A DNA stretch of 64,000 nucleotides from Alphaproteobacteria bacterium (lineage in GTDB: Bacteria > Pseudomonadota > Alphaproteobacteria > Rhodobacterales > Rhodobacteraceae), in NCBI GenBank assembly GCA_013151335.1, contig JAADIJ010000092.1, forward strand, positions 1-64,000, given 5' to 3'. Under the pieces are notes generated by a model. That model had not been told where the DNA came from and searched no databases. It saw only the letters and a list, made by a program, of their open reading frames with translations. Both the position numbers and the translations under genes were made by a program. How positions within the stretch are numbered: position 1 is the stretch's first letter; each line of letters starts with the position of its first letter. Of the stretch, positions 47,810 to 58,306 are shown in pieces.

Positions 47810-48412
47810 ATGAATGACCACCTGCCGTTTGCAACTGTCGGGCAAACCATCGGCTTGCTTGGAGGCTCGTTTGATCCTCCGCATCAGGGGCATCTTCATA
47901 TTTCCCGCCAAGCGCTGCGCCAATTCCGGCTTGATCGCGTGTGGTGGCTGGTGTCGCCCGGTAACCCTTTGAAAAAAGACAGCCCTGCGGATTTTCAACG
48001 CCGCATGGCGGCCTCGCATGCGCTGGTGGATCATCCGAAAATAGCCGTCACCGATATTGAAATGCACCTGAAAACGCGCCGCACCGCCGAAACCCTCGCG
48101 CGGCTGACACCGCGATATCCCGGAGTTCGGTTCGTTTGGTTGATGGGGGCCGACAACTTGGCGGGCTTTCACAAATGGGAAAACTGGCGAGTGATCATGA
48201 CGCAGATGCCCATTGGCGTGCTGGGGCGCCCTGAAAACGGAGTGCGCGCGGGGAGTTCGCCTGCGGCGCGCGCTTTTGCCCAATATCGATTGCCGTCATC
48301 CCTGTCGGTCACGTTGCCATATCAATCTCCTCCTTGTTGGTGCCTAGTAAACGGCCCAACTGTTGATATTTCGTCAACGCAGATCAGAAATAATGGCCAA
48401 TGGGTACGTTAG
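47810..48412 (+). CDS. nadD: Nicotinate-nucleotide adenylyltransferase
   Basis: An NaMN adenylyltransferase of 200 residues in NAD synthesis. The nucleotidyltransferase motif GSFDPPHQGHLHIS lies near the N-terminus and the C-terminal VDISSTQIR is the second signature. Its frame is intact and normal in length. It is upstream of the frameshifted dacB. Confidence 0.94.
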   Translation: MNDHLPFATVGQTIGLLGGSFDPPHQGHLHISRQALRQFRLDRVWWLVSPGNPLKKDSPADFQRRMAASHALVDHPKIAVTDIEMHLKTRRTAETLARLTPRYPGVRFVWLMGADNLAGFHKWENWRVIMTQMPIGVLGRPENGVRAGSSPAARAFAQYRLPSSLSVTLPYQSPPCWCLVNGPTVDISSTQIRNNGQWVR

Positions 48413-48476
48413 TGGTGTTGCTCAAGACCGCCCGACTTTAAGGTTGAAGAATGTCCAGCAATGAAGAAGCAAGAAA

Positions 48477-49974
48477 TTGACCCAGAAAATCAGCCGCCGT
48501 CAGGTGCTCGCCGGGATATTAATGTCCTCAACCAGCGTAATTTTTGCTCCGGCCTTCGCGGGTCCGCCGAAAACTTCGATCTGGCCCAAGCCGCGCAGCC
48601 AGAAAGTACGGATTGACGCAGCCGGGTCGGTTGACGAGATTATCAAGGCTTCCAAGCTCTCTGGCAAAGTCGGATTTGTTGTGGCGGATGCAAAAACCGG
48701 CGAGATTCTGGAGAGCTTTAATCCCCAGCTTTCGCTGCCGCCTGCCAGCGTCGCCAAGACGGTCACGACCCTTTACGGGCTGGAGGCTCTTGGTGTCGCA
48801 TATAAATTCCAGACCCGAATTCTTGCCACCGGCCCTATCGAGAACGGACGGCTGAACGGCGACCTTTATCTGGTCGGCGGCGGTGATCCGACCCTTGACA
48901 CAGACGCTTTGGGGGTGCTGGCCAAGCAACTGAAAGAGGCGGGGTTGCGCGAAATTTCGGGCAACACCTATGTCTATGCAAAGGCCATTCCCTATCAGAA
49001 ATCCATTGACCCGGCTCAGCCAGTCTATCTCGGTTACAACCCGTCACTTTCGGGGATAAACTTGAACTTTAACCGGGTGTTTTTCCAATGGAAGCGGCGC
49101 AAGGGCGGGTATGATATTACCATGGACGCGCGCGGTTTGAAGTTTCGACCGCGTGTGGCAATGGCGACGATGGAGGTGGTTGAGCGGCGCTCGCCAGTGT
49201 TTACGGTCACGAGTTCGCGAAATATGGATCAGTGGACGGTTTCCAAACGCGCACTTGGGCGAAAGGGTGGTCGATGGCTGCCGGTGCGGCGACCCGATTA
49301 TTATGCGGGCGAGGTGCTTCAAAGTATTTCGCGCTCTTACGGGATCGATCTGCCGGCGTTCAAGATCGCGACCAGCGTACCTGAGGGCGCGGTTCTGGCG
49401 AGTTGGTCGAGCAAGAAGCTTGAAGAGGTTCTGCGCAGTATGCTGAAATATTCGACCAACCTGACGGCAGGAGGCGGTCGGCGTGTCGGCCAGTCAAAAA
49501 CGCGGCGGCAATCCGCAGACTTTGCGCGCCTCGGGCAAGCTGATGACCACCTGGATGCGCGCAACAACCGGTGCGACGCGCGCGAATTTTGTGGACCATT
49601 CCGGGCTTGAAGAAGGCTCGCGCATTTCGCCGAGCGACATGGTCAAGGTTCTGACCTATAGCGGTTGGGACGGGCCTTTGCATCGGCTGGTTAAGAAAAT
49701 TCCGCTGCATGACGCCAAGGGCAGGCCGATTAAAAACAGTCCGATCAAGGTGCATGCCAAGACCGGCACGCTGAATTTTGTGTCAGCATTGGCGGGCTAT
49801 ATCGAGACGCCGAGGCAGCAAAACCTGATATTTGCGATTTTTACTGGTGATATGCCCCGGCGCACCAAGATCAAAAAGGCCGACCGCGAGCGGCCCAAGG
49901 GCGCGCGGGCGTGGAACCGGCGCTCTAAACGGCTACAGCAGAAATTGATCGAGCGCTGGTCGGCGACGTTTTAG
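48477..49974 (+). pseudogene. dacB: D-alanyl-D-alanine carboxypeptidase/endopeptidase (PBP4 family), one-base frameshift
   Basis: A PBP4-type penicillin-binding protein that trims peptidoglycan in the periplasm. The N-terminus is a signal peptide with an SRRQVLAG twin-arginine-like start; the likely start is a TTG at 48477. The catalytic box PASVAKTVTT (Ser-x-x-Lys) and the YSTNLTA (Ser-x-Asn) box are in the first frame. After an extra G in GCAGGAGGCG (49467-49476) the frame shifts; the C-terminal half with the HAKTGTL (KTG) box continues in frame +3 relative to base 1 to 49974. Corrected, it would be about 498 residues. As it stands, the KTG box is lost, so the protein should be inactive unless the shift is an error. 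Confidence 0.83.
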
Positions 49975-49994
49975 ACAGTGTTTTGGATTGTATT

Positions 49995-50426
49995 TTAAAG
50001 CGTCAGATGCCGTGCGCGCGCGCCACGTTCAATCGCCGCACCGTGCAGACGGTCGATATTAAGCTCATAGCGGATTTCTTCCAAAAACCGCAGCTCGGTT
50101 TCGCGCAACAAGCCATCGGCGGCGGCCACATCGCAAGCCAATGCATAGGCGGTCTCAAACAGATGTTCGGGCAGCGCGTCGCGCACGAGGCCGAATAAGG
50201 CGTCAATGCCGTCTTCCTCCTCAAACAGCTCAAAAACCACCTGTGACGTGGTTTTAATCCGGTCGGCATCGTAATCGCCAAACACCGGCAAGTGGTTGAC
50301 GATCCGCTCAATCGTCACAAGCTCTGACGTTTTGATGGTTTCATCAGAGACGGAAACCGCAACCATAATGGCTACCAGTGCGTCCTGTGCGGTCATCAGC
50401 GGGGTGAAATTGTCGGGATTGCTCAA
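49995..50426 (-). CDS. TerB-like tellurite-resistance domain protein
   Basis: A 143-residue soluble helical protein. The core LVAIMVAVSVSDETIKTSELVTIERIVNHLPVF and VAAADGLLRETELRFLEEIRYEL fit the TerB/DUF533-like fold, with pairs of acidic residues that may bind metal. No other ter genes are adjacent, apart from a TerC-family protein 20 kb away. Function unknown. It is convergent with dacB. Confidence 0.75.
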   Translation of the reverse strand: MSNPDNFTPLMTAQDALVAIMVAVSVSDETIKTSELVTIERIVNHLPVFGDYDADRIKTTSQVVFELFEEEDGIDALFGLVRDALPEHLFETAYALACDVAAADGLLRETELRFLEEIRYELNIDRLHGAAIERGARARHLTL

Positions 50427-50560
50427 AACATGGCCTCTTTGATTAGGGGATCGAGGGATTTGGGGTGCAGAATATTGACGAAGACGGTCGGGAGCAATAG
50501 GAAGCTGTCGCAGCCGCTCCTTTGTTGGGGTAAATTTCCGAAATTGATTGGAACTTCAAG

Positions 50561-52141
50561 ATGTCCGACATGCGCGACGCCGCACTGAAATCCAAGGCCT
50601 GGCCGTTTGAAGAAGCGCGCAAGCTGGTGAAACGCTATGCAAAATCGGCGCCGAAAAAGGGCTATGTGCTGTTTGAAACCGGCTATGGCCCCTCGGGTCT
50701 GCCGCATATCGGCACCTTTGGCGAGGTTGCGCGAACCACCATGGTGCGGCGCGCATTTGAGGCCATGAGCGATATTCCCACCAAGCTGATCAGTTTCTCC
50801 GACGATCTGGACGGGATGCGCAAAGTCCCCGGTAACGTGCCAAATCCTGAGCGTTTGCAAGAGCATCTGCAACGTCCCCTGTCTGTGGTGCCCGATCCGT
50901 TTGAGGAATATGACAGCTTTGGCGACCATAATAACGCCATGCTGCGGCGGTTTTTGGACACGTTTGGGTTTGATTACGAGTTCTATTCCTCCTCGGTATT
51001 TTACCGCTCGGGCCAGTTTGACGAGGTGCTGCTGCGTTGCGTTCAGAAATACGACGAGATCATGGAGGTGATGCTAAAATCACTGCGTGAAGAGCGACGG
51101 GCGACCTATTCTTGCTTTCTGCCGATCTCGCCCAAATCCGGTCGGGTGCTTTATGTGCCAATGAAGTCTGTTAGCGCCACTGATGGCACGATCACCTTTG
51201 ATGATGATGGCGAGGAGACCACGCTGAGTGTCACCGGCGGGCAGGTCAAGCTGCAATGGAAGCCCGACTTTGGCGCTCGATGGGCCGCGCTTGATGTGGA
51301 TTTTGAGATGTATGGCAAGGACCATTCCACCAACACCCATATTTATGACGAGATTTGCCGTATTCTCGGCGGTCGCGCGCCCGAGCATTTCGTCTATGAG
51401 ATGTTTTTGGACGAGAACGGCGAGAAAATCTCCAAATCCTCGGGCAACGGCATTTCAATCGATCAATGGCTGACCTATGCCAGCGCCGAGAGCCTGTCTT
51501 ATTTCATGTATCAAAAGCCCAGATCGGCCAAGCGGCTGCATTTTGACGTGATCCCAAAGGCGGTTGACGAGTATCATCAGCAGTTGCGGGCCTATCCGGG
51601 CCAAGAGCTTAAGGCGCAGCTCAACAATCCGGTTTGGCATATTCATAATGGCCAGCCTCCGCTCAGCGATATGGTGGTGCCGTTCTCGATGCTGCTCAAT
51701 CTGGCATCGGCCTCCAGTGCGGAAACGCCGGCGCAGATGTGGGGTTTTATCAACAAATATGCCCCTGACGCGACGCCTGCGACCCATCCGGGGCTGGACG
51801 CGGCGGCGGCGCATGCGGTCAGGTATTTCCATGATTTCGTCAAGCCGACCAAGACCTATCGTGCAGCTTCAGACGTGGAAGCCGCCGCACTTGGTGATCT
51901 GCGAAGCCGTCTGTTGGCCTATGATGGCGACACCAGCGCCGAGGGGTTGCAATCCTTGGTGTTTGCGGTTGGAAAAGACCACGGATTTGAGCCGCTGCGT
52001 GACTGGTTCAAAGCCATCTACGAGGTTTTGCTGGGCGCGTCCCAAGGCCCGCGCTTTGGTGGATTTATCGCTCTTTACGGCATTCCCGAGACGGTTGATT
52101 TGATCGAAAAAGGCTTATCTGGCGCGTTTTTAGACACTTAA
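50561..52141 (+). CDS. lysS: Lysyl-tRNA synthetase, class I
   Basis: A class I LysRS of 526 residues, the archaeal-type enzyme found in many alphaproteobacteria in place of class II LysRS. The HIGH-type motif is HIGTFGE and the KMSKS-type is KISKSSG. The N-terminal [11 protein letters not shown] and the C-terminal helical domain are normal. It is upstream of a DUF4864 protein and appears to be transcribed alone or with it. Confidence 0.96.
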   Translation: MSDMRDAALKSKAWPFEEARKLVKRYAKSAPKKGYVLFETGYGPSGLPHIGTFGEVARTTMVRRAFEAMSDIPTKLISFSDDLDGMRKVPGNVPNPERLQEHLQRPLSVVPDPFEEYDSFGDHNNAMLRRFLDTFGFDYEFYSSSVFYRSGQFDEVLLRCVQKYDEIMEVMLKSLREERRATYSCFLPISPKSGRVLYVPMKSVSATDGTITFDDDGEETTLSVTGGQVKLQWKPDFGARWAALDVDFEMYGKDHSTNTHIYDEICRILGGRAPEHFVYEMFLDENGEKISKSSGNGISIDQWLTYASAESLSYFMYQKPRSAKRLHFDVIPKAVDEYHQQLRAYPGQELKAQLNNPVWHIHNGQPPLSDMVVPFSMLLNLASASSAETPAQMWGFINKYAPDATPATHPGLDAAAAHAVRYFHDFVKPTKTYRAASDVEAAALGDLRSRLLAYDGDTSAEGLQSLVFAVGKDHGFEPLRDWFKAIYEVLLGASQGPRFGGFIALYGIPETVDLIEKGLSGAFLDT

Positions 52142-52207
52142 CCCTGTCAAAACTGTGATTTGAGCGGATGGTATTTGTCCTTACCTGTCTAGCAGGAGGA
52201 CGAAGCC

Positions 52208-52615
52208 ATGAAACATATTCTTGCACTGGTCCTGGCATTAGGACTGGCAACACCGTCGCTGGCGGCGCAACCACGTAGCCTTGAGATAGAGCGCGTTATA
52301 TCCGCTCAATTCCAAGCCTTTCTGAAGGATGATTTTGACACCGCATTTTCTTTTGCCGCCCCATCGATACGGCAGAAATTCGGGACGGCCCAGCGGTTTG
52401 GGCAAATCCTAACCAAAGCGTTTCCGATGGTGGTTAACCCCTCGCGGGTTCAGTTCCTGTCGCTGGAAACCGTCAATGGGCAGCTTGTTCAGCGGGTCTT
52501 GATCGAAGATGAAAAAGGCGTCTGTTATTTTGCTGCCTACACCATGATCGACACGAGCGATGGCTGGCAAATTCGCGCCATTGAGCTCGCGGTTGTGAAC
52601 CAGATGTGGGTTTAG
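52208..52615 (+). CDS. DUF4864 exported protein
   Basis: A 135-residue protein with an N-terminal signal peptide (MKHILALVLALGLATPSLAA) cleaved after AQ or SLAA. The rest, including EIERVISAQFQAFLKDDFDTAFSFAAPSIRQKFG, belongs to DUF4864. It is probably periplasmic with an NTF2-like fold; function unknown. It has a GGAGG site. A hairpin follows the stop. Confidence 0.85.
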   Translation: MKHILALVLALGLATPSLAAQPRSLEIERVISAQFQAFLKDDFDTAFSFAAPSIRQKFGTAQRFGQILTKAFPMVVNPSRVQFLSLETVNGQLVQRVLIEDEKGVCYFAAYTMIDTSDGWQIRAIELAVVNQMWV

Positions 52616-52628
52616 CGGCGAACACGCT

Positions 52629-52662
52629 CTGGCGGATCGAACCGTTGATTTTGATCCGCCAG
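52629..52662. terminator. Hairpin between convergent genes
   Basis: Perfect ten-base arms CTGGCGGATC and GATCCGCCAG with a 14-base loop lie between the DUF4864 gene and the membrane-protein gene, which converge. No strong T-run, so it may act in either direction. Confidence 0.6.
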
Positions 52663-52687
52663 TGCCGCTCGGTTCATTTGGGTCGCG

Positions 52688-53104
52688 CTAGGTGTACGCG
52701 ATAACGGCCATGGTGACGACCAAAAAACCCGTCAAACCCATGGTCATTCCCATCCGTTTGGCAAATATCGGGTTGATCGGAGCGCCCCCGCGCGCAAAGA
52801 TTATACCTTTGACGGTCATGGTCAGCGATAACACGGTTAGCAGGACGACAAACAGGATTTTTGCGGTAAATGAGGGGCTGGTTGCGCCGCCCTGATAGGC
52901 TTGCCACATCCAAATTCCGGTGATCCACAGCAGGATGATCGCGCCAAACGCCACCCGACCCAACACGCCTTGTGCGCTGCGCAACGCGCCAATTGCCGGG
53001 CCTTCGGATCTGGCGGCTCTTATTCCCAAAATCATGCTGGAAATGCCGATCCCGATCCCTGCAGCCAGGCTCATAAAATGAATAATCTTCAACGCAATAA
53101 GCAT
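52688..53104 (-). CDS. Conserved integral membrane protein, 138 residues
   Basis: A protein of 138 residues with about four hydrophobic spans (LIALKIIHFMSLAAGIGIGISSMILGI, VLGRVAFGAIILLWITGIWMW, ILFVVLLTVLSLTMTVKGIIF, MTMGLTGFLVVTMAVIAY). I use the ATG at 53104, preceded by GAGGGG; the open frame reaches 53248. The layout is like small copper-resistance-type or DUF2269-like membrane proteins but no family can be assigned with confidence. Confidence 0.7.
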   Translation of the reverse strand: MLIALKIIHFMSLAAGIGIGISSMILGIRAARSEGPAIGALRSAQGVLGRVAFGAIILLWITGIWMWQAYQGGATSPSFTAKILFVVLLTVLSLTMTVKGIIFARGGAPINPIFAKRMGMTMGLTGFLVVTMAVIAYT

Positions 53105-53337
53105 TGTTTCCCCTCTTCTTTCCTGTTCGCAGCCATCCTCGCCTAAGAGTTGCGCTCTGTCAAACGGGGGAAATTCGGGGAAATTAACCAAACATTCATT
53201 CTTTTTTGCTAATGAATTTGCCACCGGCTTGGCTGTTCGGTTTTCCATATTGAGTATTTTCGACCAATGACCCCGTTTTTCGGCGTGGCGGAGGCATTTT
53301 TCCGCCGATAACTATTTGAACTTAAAGGGATTTTCCA

Positions 53338-55632
53338 ATGAACAAAGCGATTACCGACGGCGTAGTCTTTATGCCCACTGCTTTTTCCGCGGGGCTGGCG
53401 CTCTGGTCCAATCAGGATGGCACGCCGGGCTCGACCAATTACACCGGAGTTCCCGGCGCCTCGGTGATCACCGCCGACAGCGATTTCGGCACCTGTCTGG
53501 AAATAATCAAAGCCTCCGCCACGCAAAAACTGCGCTATATGGTGCAAACTCCGCTGCTGCCGGGCTGCTATATAAAGGTGTCGGCGCGCGTCAAAGCCGT
53601 CAGCGGCAACCTGCCCTCGGTGCAAATCGCGGGCTGGGCCGGAGACGCGGCGGGCGCGCATGTTCCCGGCGTGGTTGAGACCGGCTCATCGACCTTGATT
53701 ACGGCTTACGGCGAGGTTCTGGAGGTTTGGGCCATCATCGGCGCGGGCAATCGCACGGGCGTTGATATGGTCTGGGGGTCTGGCGCGACCTTCGGGCATT
53801 TCGGCCTTGATTTCACCGGCGCAAATGGCGGGATCATTCGCATAGAGGACGTGCGGATCGAGGATGCGACCAACGTGTTTTACCGCAAGCTGATGGACTG
53901 GGTGGATGTGTGCGATTACGGTGCAATCGGCGATGGGGTTACTGATGATAGCCTTGCTTTTGAGGCCGCCGATCTGGATGCCAAAGGCCGCGATGTGCTG
54001 GTGTCGGACGGGGTTTACCACCTCGCCAATCACGTTACATTCGAGAGCAGGGTGCGGTTTGAAGGGACCGTCACCATGCCGACCAACATGCGTCTGGCCC
54101 TGACCAAGAACTATGATCTGCCAACCTATATCGACGCCTTTGTCGACCCCGAGCTGGCGCTACAAAAAGCGCTGCAAACCTTGATGAATTTCAGCGATCA
54201 CGACAGTCTGGACATGTGCGGACGCCGAATTTTGCTGACCAAGCCGCTTGACGTTCACGCGGCAGTCGTCAACCGCGAAACATTCGCCACAAGGCGGGTT
54301 TTGCGAAACGGGCAGTTGCGATCTGATGGCAGTGCCGCGTGGAATACCGAGACGTTTACCTCGCTTGCCAACTATAATGCCGCCCTCAAAACCGAGCTGA
54401 GCAACGTGGCCAATATCTCGCAGATCCCCGTCGGCTCGCTGGTTGAAGGCACGGGCGTCGGGCGCGAGATCTATGTGAAATCGGTCAATATCGCGGCCGG
54501 AACATTGCAGTTGAACCTGCCGCTTTTCGGTGCTCCCGCGCAGCAAACCTACACGTTCAAGCGCTTCAAATATCTGCTGGACTTCAGTGGATTTACGTCG
54601 CTGCATCGCTTCACTCTCGCTAATATCGATTTCTTCTGCGAGGGGCAGTCCAACGGTGTCATGCTGGCAAAAGACGGGCTGACATTTTTGGTTAAGGATT
54701 GCTATTTTACCCGCCCTCGCGAGCGGGGGATCACCTCAATTGGCGGGGGCTGCTCGGGGATGCAGCTTGATCGCAACCAGTTTATCTCAAACGAGCAGAC
54801 GCTAAATGCGGATGCGCGGATTTCCATCGGCTTCAACGTCAACGCAAATGATGTTAAAATCCGTGATAATCGCGGTGTCAGGTTCCGCCATTTCGGGGTA
54901 ATTCACGGCACCGGGCAGATGATTGAGGGCAATCACTTTTACCAAGGCGATAACGTGGCCAATGGGTTGCGCACGGCAGGGATTGTGATGACCTCGACCA
55001 ATCCGAAATCGGTCATTAACGGAAATTACATCGATAATTGCTTTGTCTCATGGTCCAACGAGCATGACGAAACGCCTGACGCGGCGGGGACGTTCTCTTT
55101 TGGCAGCCTGTCGATTATTGGCAATATTTTCATGTCAAACGGCTCTGCCTCATGGTTCCGGTTCATCCAGATCAAGCCCCACGGCGTCGGCCATTTCATT
55201 AACGGGCTGAACGTCTCTGGCAATACGTTCAAGCATATTAACGGCGGAACTATTGACCGTGTGGAGGCGGTTGATGCGTCAATTGCCCCCATGGATGCCA
55301 GTAAATTTCGCAATCTGATCTGGGAGGGCAACACCTATAATAACGTGGTTAACCGGACCTTCAATCCGGTGACGATCCCGATGGAGGAACTGACGACGAC
55401 GCAGACATGGCCTGCCAATCTGTCCGCGTATCTGCCTTTCGGCGGCAAGGCCCGCCATGTGGTTTCGGTGATGGCAGAAAACAAGATCAAAACGGCGGCG
55501 AATCTCGGGGTTTATACGGTGCCATATGCGGTCACGCGGCTGGGCGCGACCGGTTCGGAGATCATGCTACACTGGTCAGAGCCGGTGAAGGGCAAGGTTT
55601 ACACCACTGTTCGGGTTGATAATCCGGTGTAA
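53338..55632 (+). CDS. Large parallel beta-helix protein, pectate-lyase/tailspike-like
   Basis: A 764-residue protein. An N-terminal domain of about 185 residues resembles a carbohydrate-binding jelly roll. It is followed by the pectate-lyase_3 motif DYGAIGDGVTDD at 193-204, then a long right-handed beta-helix with repeated Asn/Gly turns such as MIEGNHFYQGDNVANGL, VINGNYIDNCF and LSIIGNIFMS, and a short C-terminal beta-rich domain. No signal peptide or membrane span is visible. It is probably a polysaccharide-binding or -cleaving protein. Similar proteins occur in Rhodobacteraceae as glycosyl hydrolase 28-related proteins. It is monocistronic, with a strong terminator. Confidence 0.82.
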   Translation: MNKAITDGVVFMPTAFSAGLALWSNQDGTPGSTNYTGVPGASVITADSDFGTCLEIIKASATQKLRYMVQTPLLPGCYIKVSARVKAVSGNLPSVQIAGWAGDAAGAHVPGVVETGSSTLITAYGEVLEVWAIIGAGNRTGVDMVWGSGATFGHFGLDFTGANGGIIRIEDVRIEDATNVFYRKLMDWVDVCDYGAIGDGVTDDSLAFEAADLDAKGRDVLVSDGVYHLANHVTFESRVRFEGTVTMPTNMRLALTKNYDLPTYIDAFVDPELALQKALQTLMNFSDHDSLDMCGRRILLTKPLDVHAAVVNRETFATRRVLRNGQLRSDGSAAWNTETFTSLANYNAALKTELSNVANISQIPVGSLVEGTGVGREIYVKSVNIAAGTLQLNLPLFGAPAQQTYTFKRFKYLLDFSGFTSLHRFTLANIDFFCEGQSNGVMLAKDGLTFLVKDCYFTRPRERGITSIGGGCSGMQLDRNQFISNEQTLNADARISIGFNVNANDVKIRDNRGVRFRHFGVIHGTGQMIEGNHFYQGDNVANGLRTAGIVMTSTNPKSVINGNYIDNCFVSWSNEHDETPDAAGTFSFGSLSIIGNIFMSNGSASWFRFIQIKPHGVGHFINGLNVSGNTFKHINGGTIDRVEAVDASIAPMDASKFRNLIWEGNTYNNVVNRTFNPVTIPMEELTTTQTWPANLSAYLPFGGKARHVVSVMAENKIKTAANLGVYTVPYAVTRLGATGSEIMLHWSEPVKGKVYTTVRVDNPV

Positions 55633-55664
55633 AATACCGCGACCTCCTCTTGTTGAGCTTCCTC

Positions 55665-55694
55665 AAACGCGCCGCGATACCTGCGGCGCGTTTT
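55665..55694 (+). terminator. Rho-independent terminator after the beta-helix gene
   Basis: Perfect 11-base arms AAACGCGCCGC and GCGGCGCGTTT with a seven-base loop and a TTTT tail, 33 bases after the stop. It separates this gene from the TIM-barrel gene. Confidence 0.88.
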
Positions 55695-55767
55695 ATGCGC
55701 TTGCCTGCGTGGATTTGCTATCGCAAACTTGCCAGCGAGCAATTTTTCACAAGGCGGAGACTTTCAT

Positions 55768-56589
55768 ATGGCGCGAACACCTCCGACAATTGGCGCGGCT
55801 CTCAGCATATTGGACCTCGCGAAATTTCGGCCTTGGTTGCTGGAGGGGCAACGCGATCTGGAGCTTCAGGATTTCTGCTTTGCCAGCGTGCTTAACGGCG
55901 ACTGGAAGACGTTCTGCGATCTGGCCAAAGGCATGCTCGACGGATATTCTGGGCGGCTGGGCATTCACGGGCCTTTCTCGGGGTTCGAGATCGACACGAG
56001 AGACCCCGACGTGCGCGAAATCGTCGTCAAACGCATGGATCAAGGCTTGGATGTTTGCGCTGAACTTGGCGCCGTGCAGATGGTCATCCATTCGCCTTAC
56101 AAGACGTGGGATCACAACAATCTGGACCTGAAACCCCGCGCGCGCGCCGCTAAAATCGAGGCCGTGCATCACTGCCTGTCCGGGGCGGTGAAACGGGCCG
56201 AAAACCAAGGTGTGACGCTGGTGATCGAGAACATTCAGGATATCGATCCGCTGGATCGTTTGCGCCTCGCCCAAAGCTTTGATAGCCCCGCCGTCAAGTT
56301 GTCGGTCGATACCGGCCACGCTTATTATGCCCACGGGGTCACCGGCGCGGTTGCGGTGGATCAGTTCATCCGCATGGCGGGCGATATGCTGGCGCATGTG
56401 CATATTCAGGACGCAGACGGCTACGCTGATCGCCACTGGCAGATCGGCGCCGGCACTATCTGCTGGAGAAGCGTTTTTGACGCCATCGCCGCCCTGCCCG
56501 CCAAGCCGCATTTGGTTTTGGAGCTGAATGATAGTGGCCAAATTCCCGCGTCGATTACCTATCTCAGCAATCTTGGGCTTGGGCTTTAA
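55768..56589 (+). CDS. TIM-barrel sugar-phosphate isomerase/epimerase-like protein
   Basis: A protein of 273 residues of the AP_endonuc_2/xylose-isomerase-like TIM-barrel family. Metal-type residues are visible in GIHGPFSG, MVIHSPYKTWDH, LVIENIQD, LSVDTGHAYY and HVHIQDADGY, and in LVLELND. This group includes sugar isomerases and epimerases; the substrate is unknown. The ATG at 55768 follows AAGGCGGAG. It lies after the beta-helix gene but behind a terminator, so it is probably a separate unit. Confidence 0.8.
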   Translation: MARTPPTIGAALSILDLAKFRPWLLEGQRDLELQDFCFASVLNGDWKTFCDLAKGMLDGYSGRLGIHGPFSGFEIDTRDPDVREIVVKRMDQGLDVCAELGAVQMVIHSPYKTWDHNNLDLKPRARAAKIEAVHHCLSGAVKRAENQGVTLVIENIQDIDPLDRLRLAQSFDSPAVKLSVDTGHAYYAHGVTGAVAVDQFIRMAGDMLAHVHIQDADGYADRHWQIGAGTICWRSVFDAIAALPAKPHLVLELNDSGQIPASITYLSNLGLGL

Positions 56590-56867
56590 AGCCTTAATGC
56601 ACCAGATTTCGGCCTGCGGATCCTCCCGACTGGGGCCGGTTCAGGATCGACATAGCTCCCCTAAGCCTACATGATCTGCCCACGGTTCTATTGCATCTTA
56701 AATGTTATAATTATCATCCCCTCACTTGATGTAATCAGTTTATCGACTGCAAAATGCTCGTATTAACATTTCAAATATAATCTCATAAAACCCACCTTGA
56801 TTTTAAAAACCGGCACAGCAATTTCAATTTGGTTCCCCTTGGCCGCTGATTGATCTATAGCCACCGA

Positions 56868-58235
56868 ATGAGTCAAAACCCGCCCAATCTGCGCCCCGAT
56901 ATCGCCCGCGCCCGTGTCCCCGACGCTCCCCGTCCCGGTCAGCCGACCATTGGCATGGTGTCGTTGGGCTGCCCCAAAGCGCTGGTTGACAGCGAGCGCA
57001 TCCTGACCCGCCTGCGCGCCGAGGGCTATGCAGTTTCGCCCGATTACGCTGGTGCTGACGCGGTGATCGTCAATACTTGTGGCTTTCTCGACAGCGCCAA
57101 AGCCGAAAGCCTTGAGGCGATTGGCGAGGCCCTCACCGAGAATGGTCGCGTTATTGTCACCGGCTGTCTTGGGGCCGAGCCGGATTATATTCGCGCCCAC
57201 CACCCCAAAATCCTCGCCGTGACCGGCCCGCATCAATATGAGCAGGTGCTTGACGCGGTTCATATCGCGGTGCCGCCCGACCCCGACCCGTTTGTCGATC
57301 TGCTGCCTGCCTCGGGCGTCAGCCTGACACCAAGACATTACAGTTATCTTAAGATTTCCGAGGGTTGTAACCATAAATGCAAGTTTTGCATCATCCCCGA
57401 CATGCGCGGTCGTTTGCAAAGCCGACCGGCCCATGCGGTATTGCGCGAGGCGGAAAAGCTGGTTGAAAACGGCGTTAAGGAGCTGTTGGTGATCAGTCAG
57501 GATACCTCCGCTTACGGGGTTGATATTGGCCATGCCGAGGAGCGGGGTCACCGCGCGCATATCACTGATCTTGCACGAGATTTAGGCGCGCTCGGGGTGT
57601 GGACGCGCCTTCATTACGTCTATCCCTACCCCCATGTGCGCGACCTTATTCCGCTGATGGCCGACGGGTTAATCCTGCCTTATCTCGACATTCCATTTCA
57701 GCACAGCCACCCCGATATTCTGCGCCGCATGGCCCGCCCCGCCGCCAGTGCGCGCACCTTGGACGAGATCGCCCGCTGGCGCGCAATCTGCCCCGACATC
57801 ACCCTCAGAAGCACGTTTATCGTCGGCTATCCCGGCGAGACCGAGAGCGAATTTCAGCATCTTCTTGACTGGCTTGACGAGGCAAAACTGGATCGTGTCG
57901 GTTGTTTTCAGTATGAAAATGTCACCGGAGCACGGTCGAACGCGCTCCCGGATCATGTGCCAAGCGCGCTTAAACAAGAGCGCTGGAATCGGTTCATGGA
58001 AAAATCCCAAGCGATCTCAGAGGCAAAACTCGCCGCCAAAATCGGAACGCTTCAGGAGGTCATCGTCGATGCGATTGACGATCAGGGAGCCACCTGCCGC
58101 ACCAAGGCCGACGCGCCAGAGATCGACGGCAATTTGTTTATCGACGAAGGGTTCGAGCATCTGAAGCTCGGAGAAATTGTCACGGTCGAGGTTGATGAGG
58201 CCACGGAATACGACCTATGGGGCGAGCTGAAATAA
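56868..58235 (+). CDS. rimO: Ribosomal protein S12 methylthiotransferase
   Basis: A radical-SAM enzyme of 455 residues that adds a methylthio group to Asp88 of ribosomal protein S12. The UPF0004 cysteines C35, C71 and C100 and the radical-SAM triad C167-x3-C171-x2-C174 are all present, followed by the TRAM domain ([10 protein letters not shown]...). The ATG at 56868 is the likely start. The 278 bases upstream are AT-rich and hold nothing else I recognise. Confidence 0.96.
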   Translation: MSQNPPNLRPDIARARVPDAPRPGQPTIGMVSLGCPKALVDSERILTRLRAEGYAVSPDYAGADAVIVNTCGFLDSAKAESLEAIGEALTENGRVIVTGCLGAEPDYIRAHHPKILAVTGPHQYEQVLDAVHIAVPPDPDPFVDLLPASGVSLTPRHYSYLKISEGCNHKCKFCIIPDMRGRLQSRPAHAVLREAEKLVENGVKELLVISQDTSAYGVDIGHAEERGHRAHITDLARDLGALGVWTRLHYVYPYPHVRDLIPLMADGLILPYLDIPFQHSHPDILRRMARPAASARTLDEIARWRAICPDITLRSTFIVGYPGETESEFQHLLDWLDEAKLDRVGCFQYENVTGARSNALPDHVPSALKQERWNRFMEKSQAISEAKLAAKIGTLQEVIVDAIDDQGATCRTKADAPEIDGNLFIDEGFEHLKLGEIVTVEVDEATEYDLWGELK

Positions 58236-58306
58236 CGACGACCGGAGGCACCCTGAGCCGCGTGCGCTCCATTGCGCTCTTACGATCAAGGCGCTAATCT
58301 CGGTGC

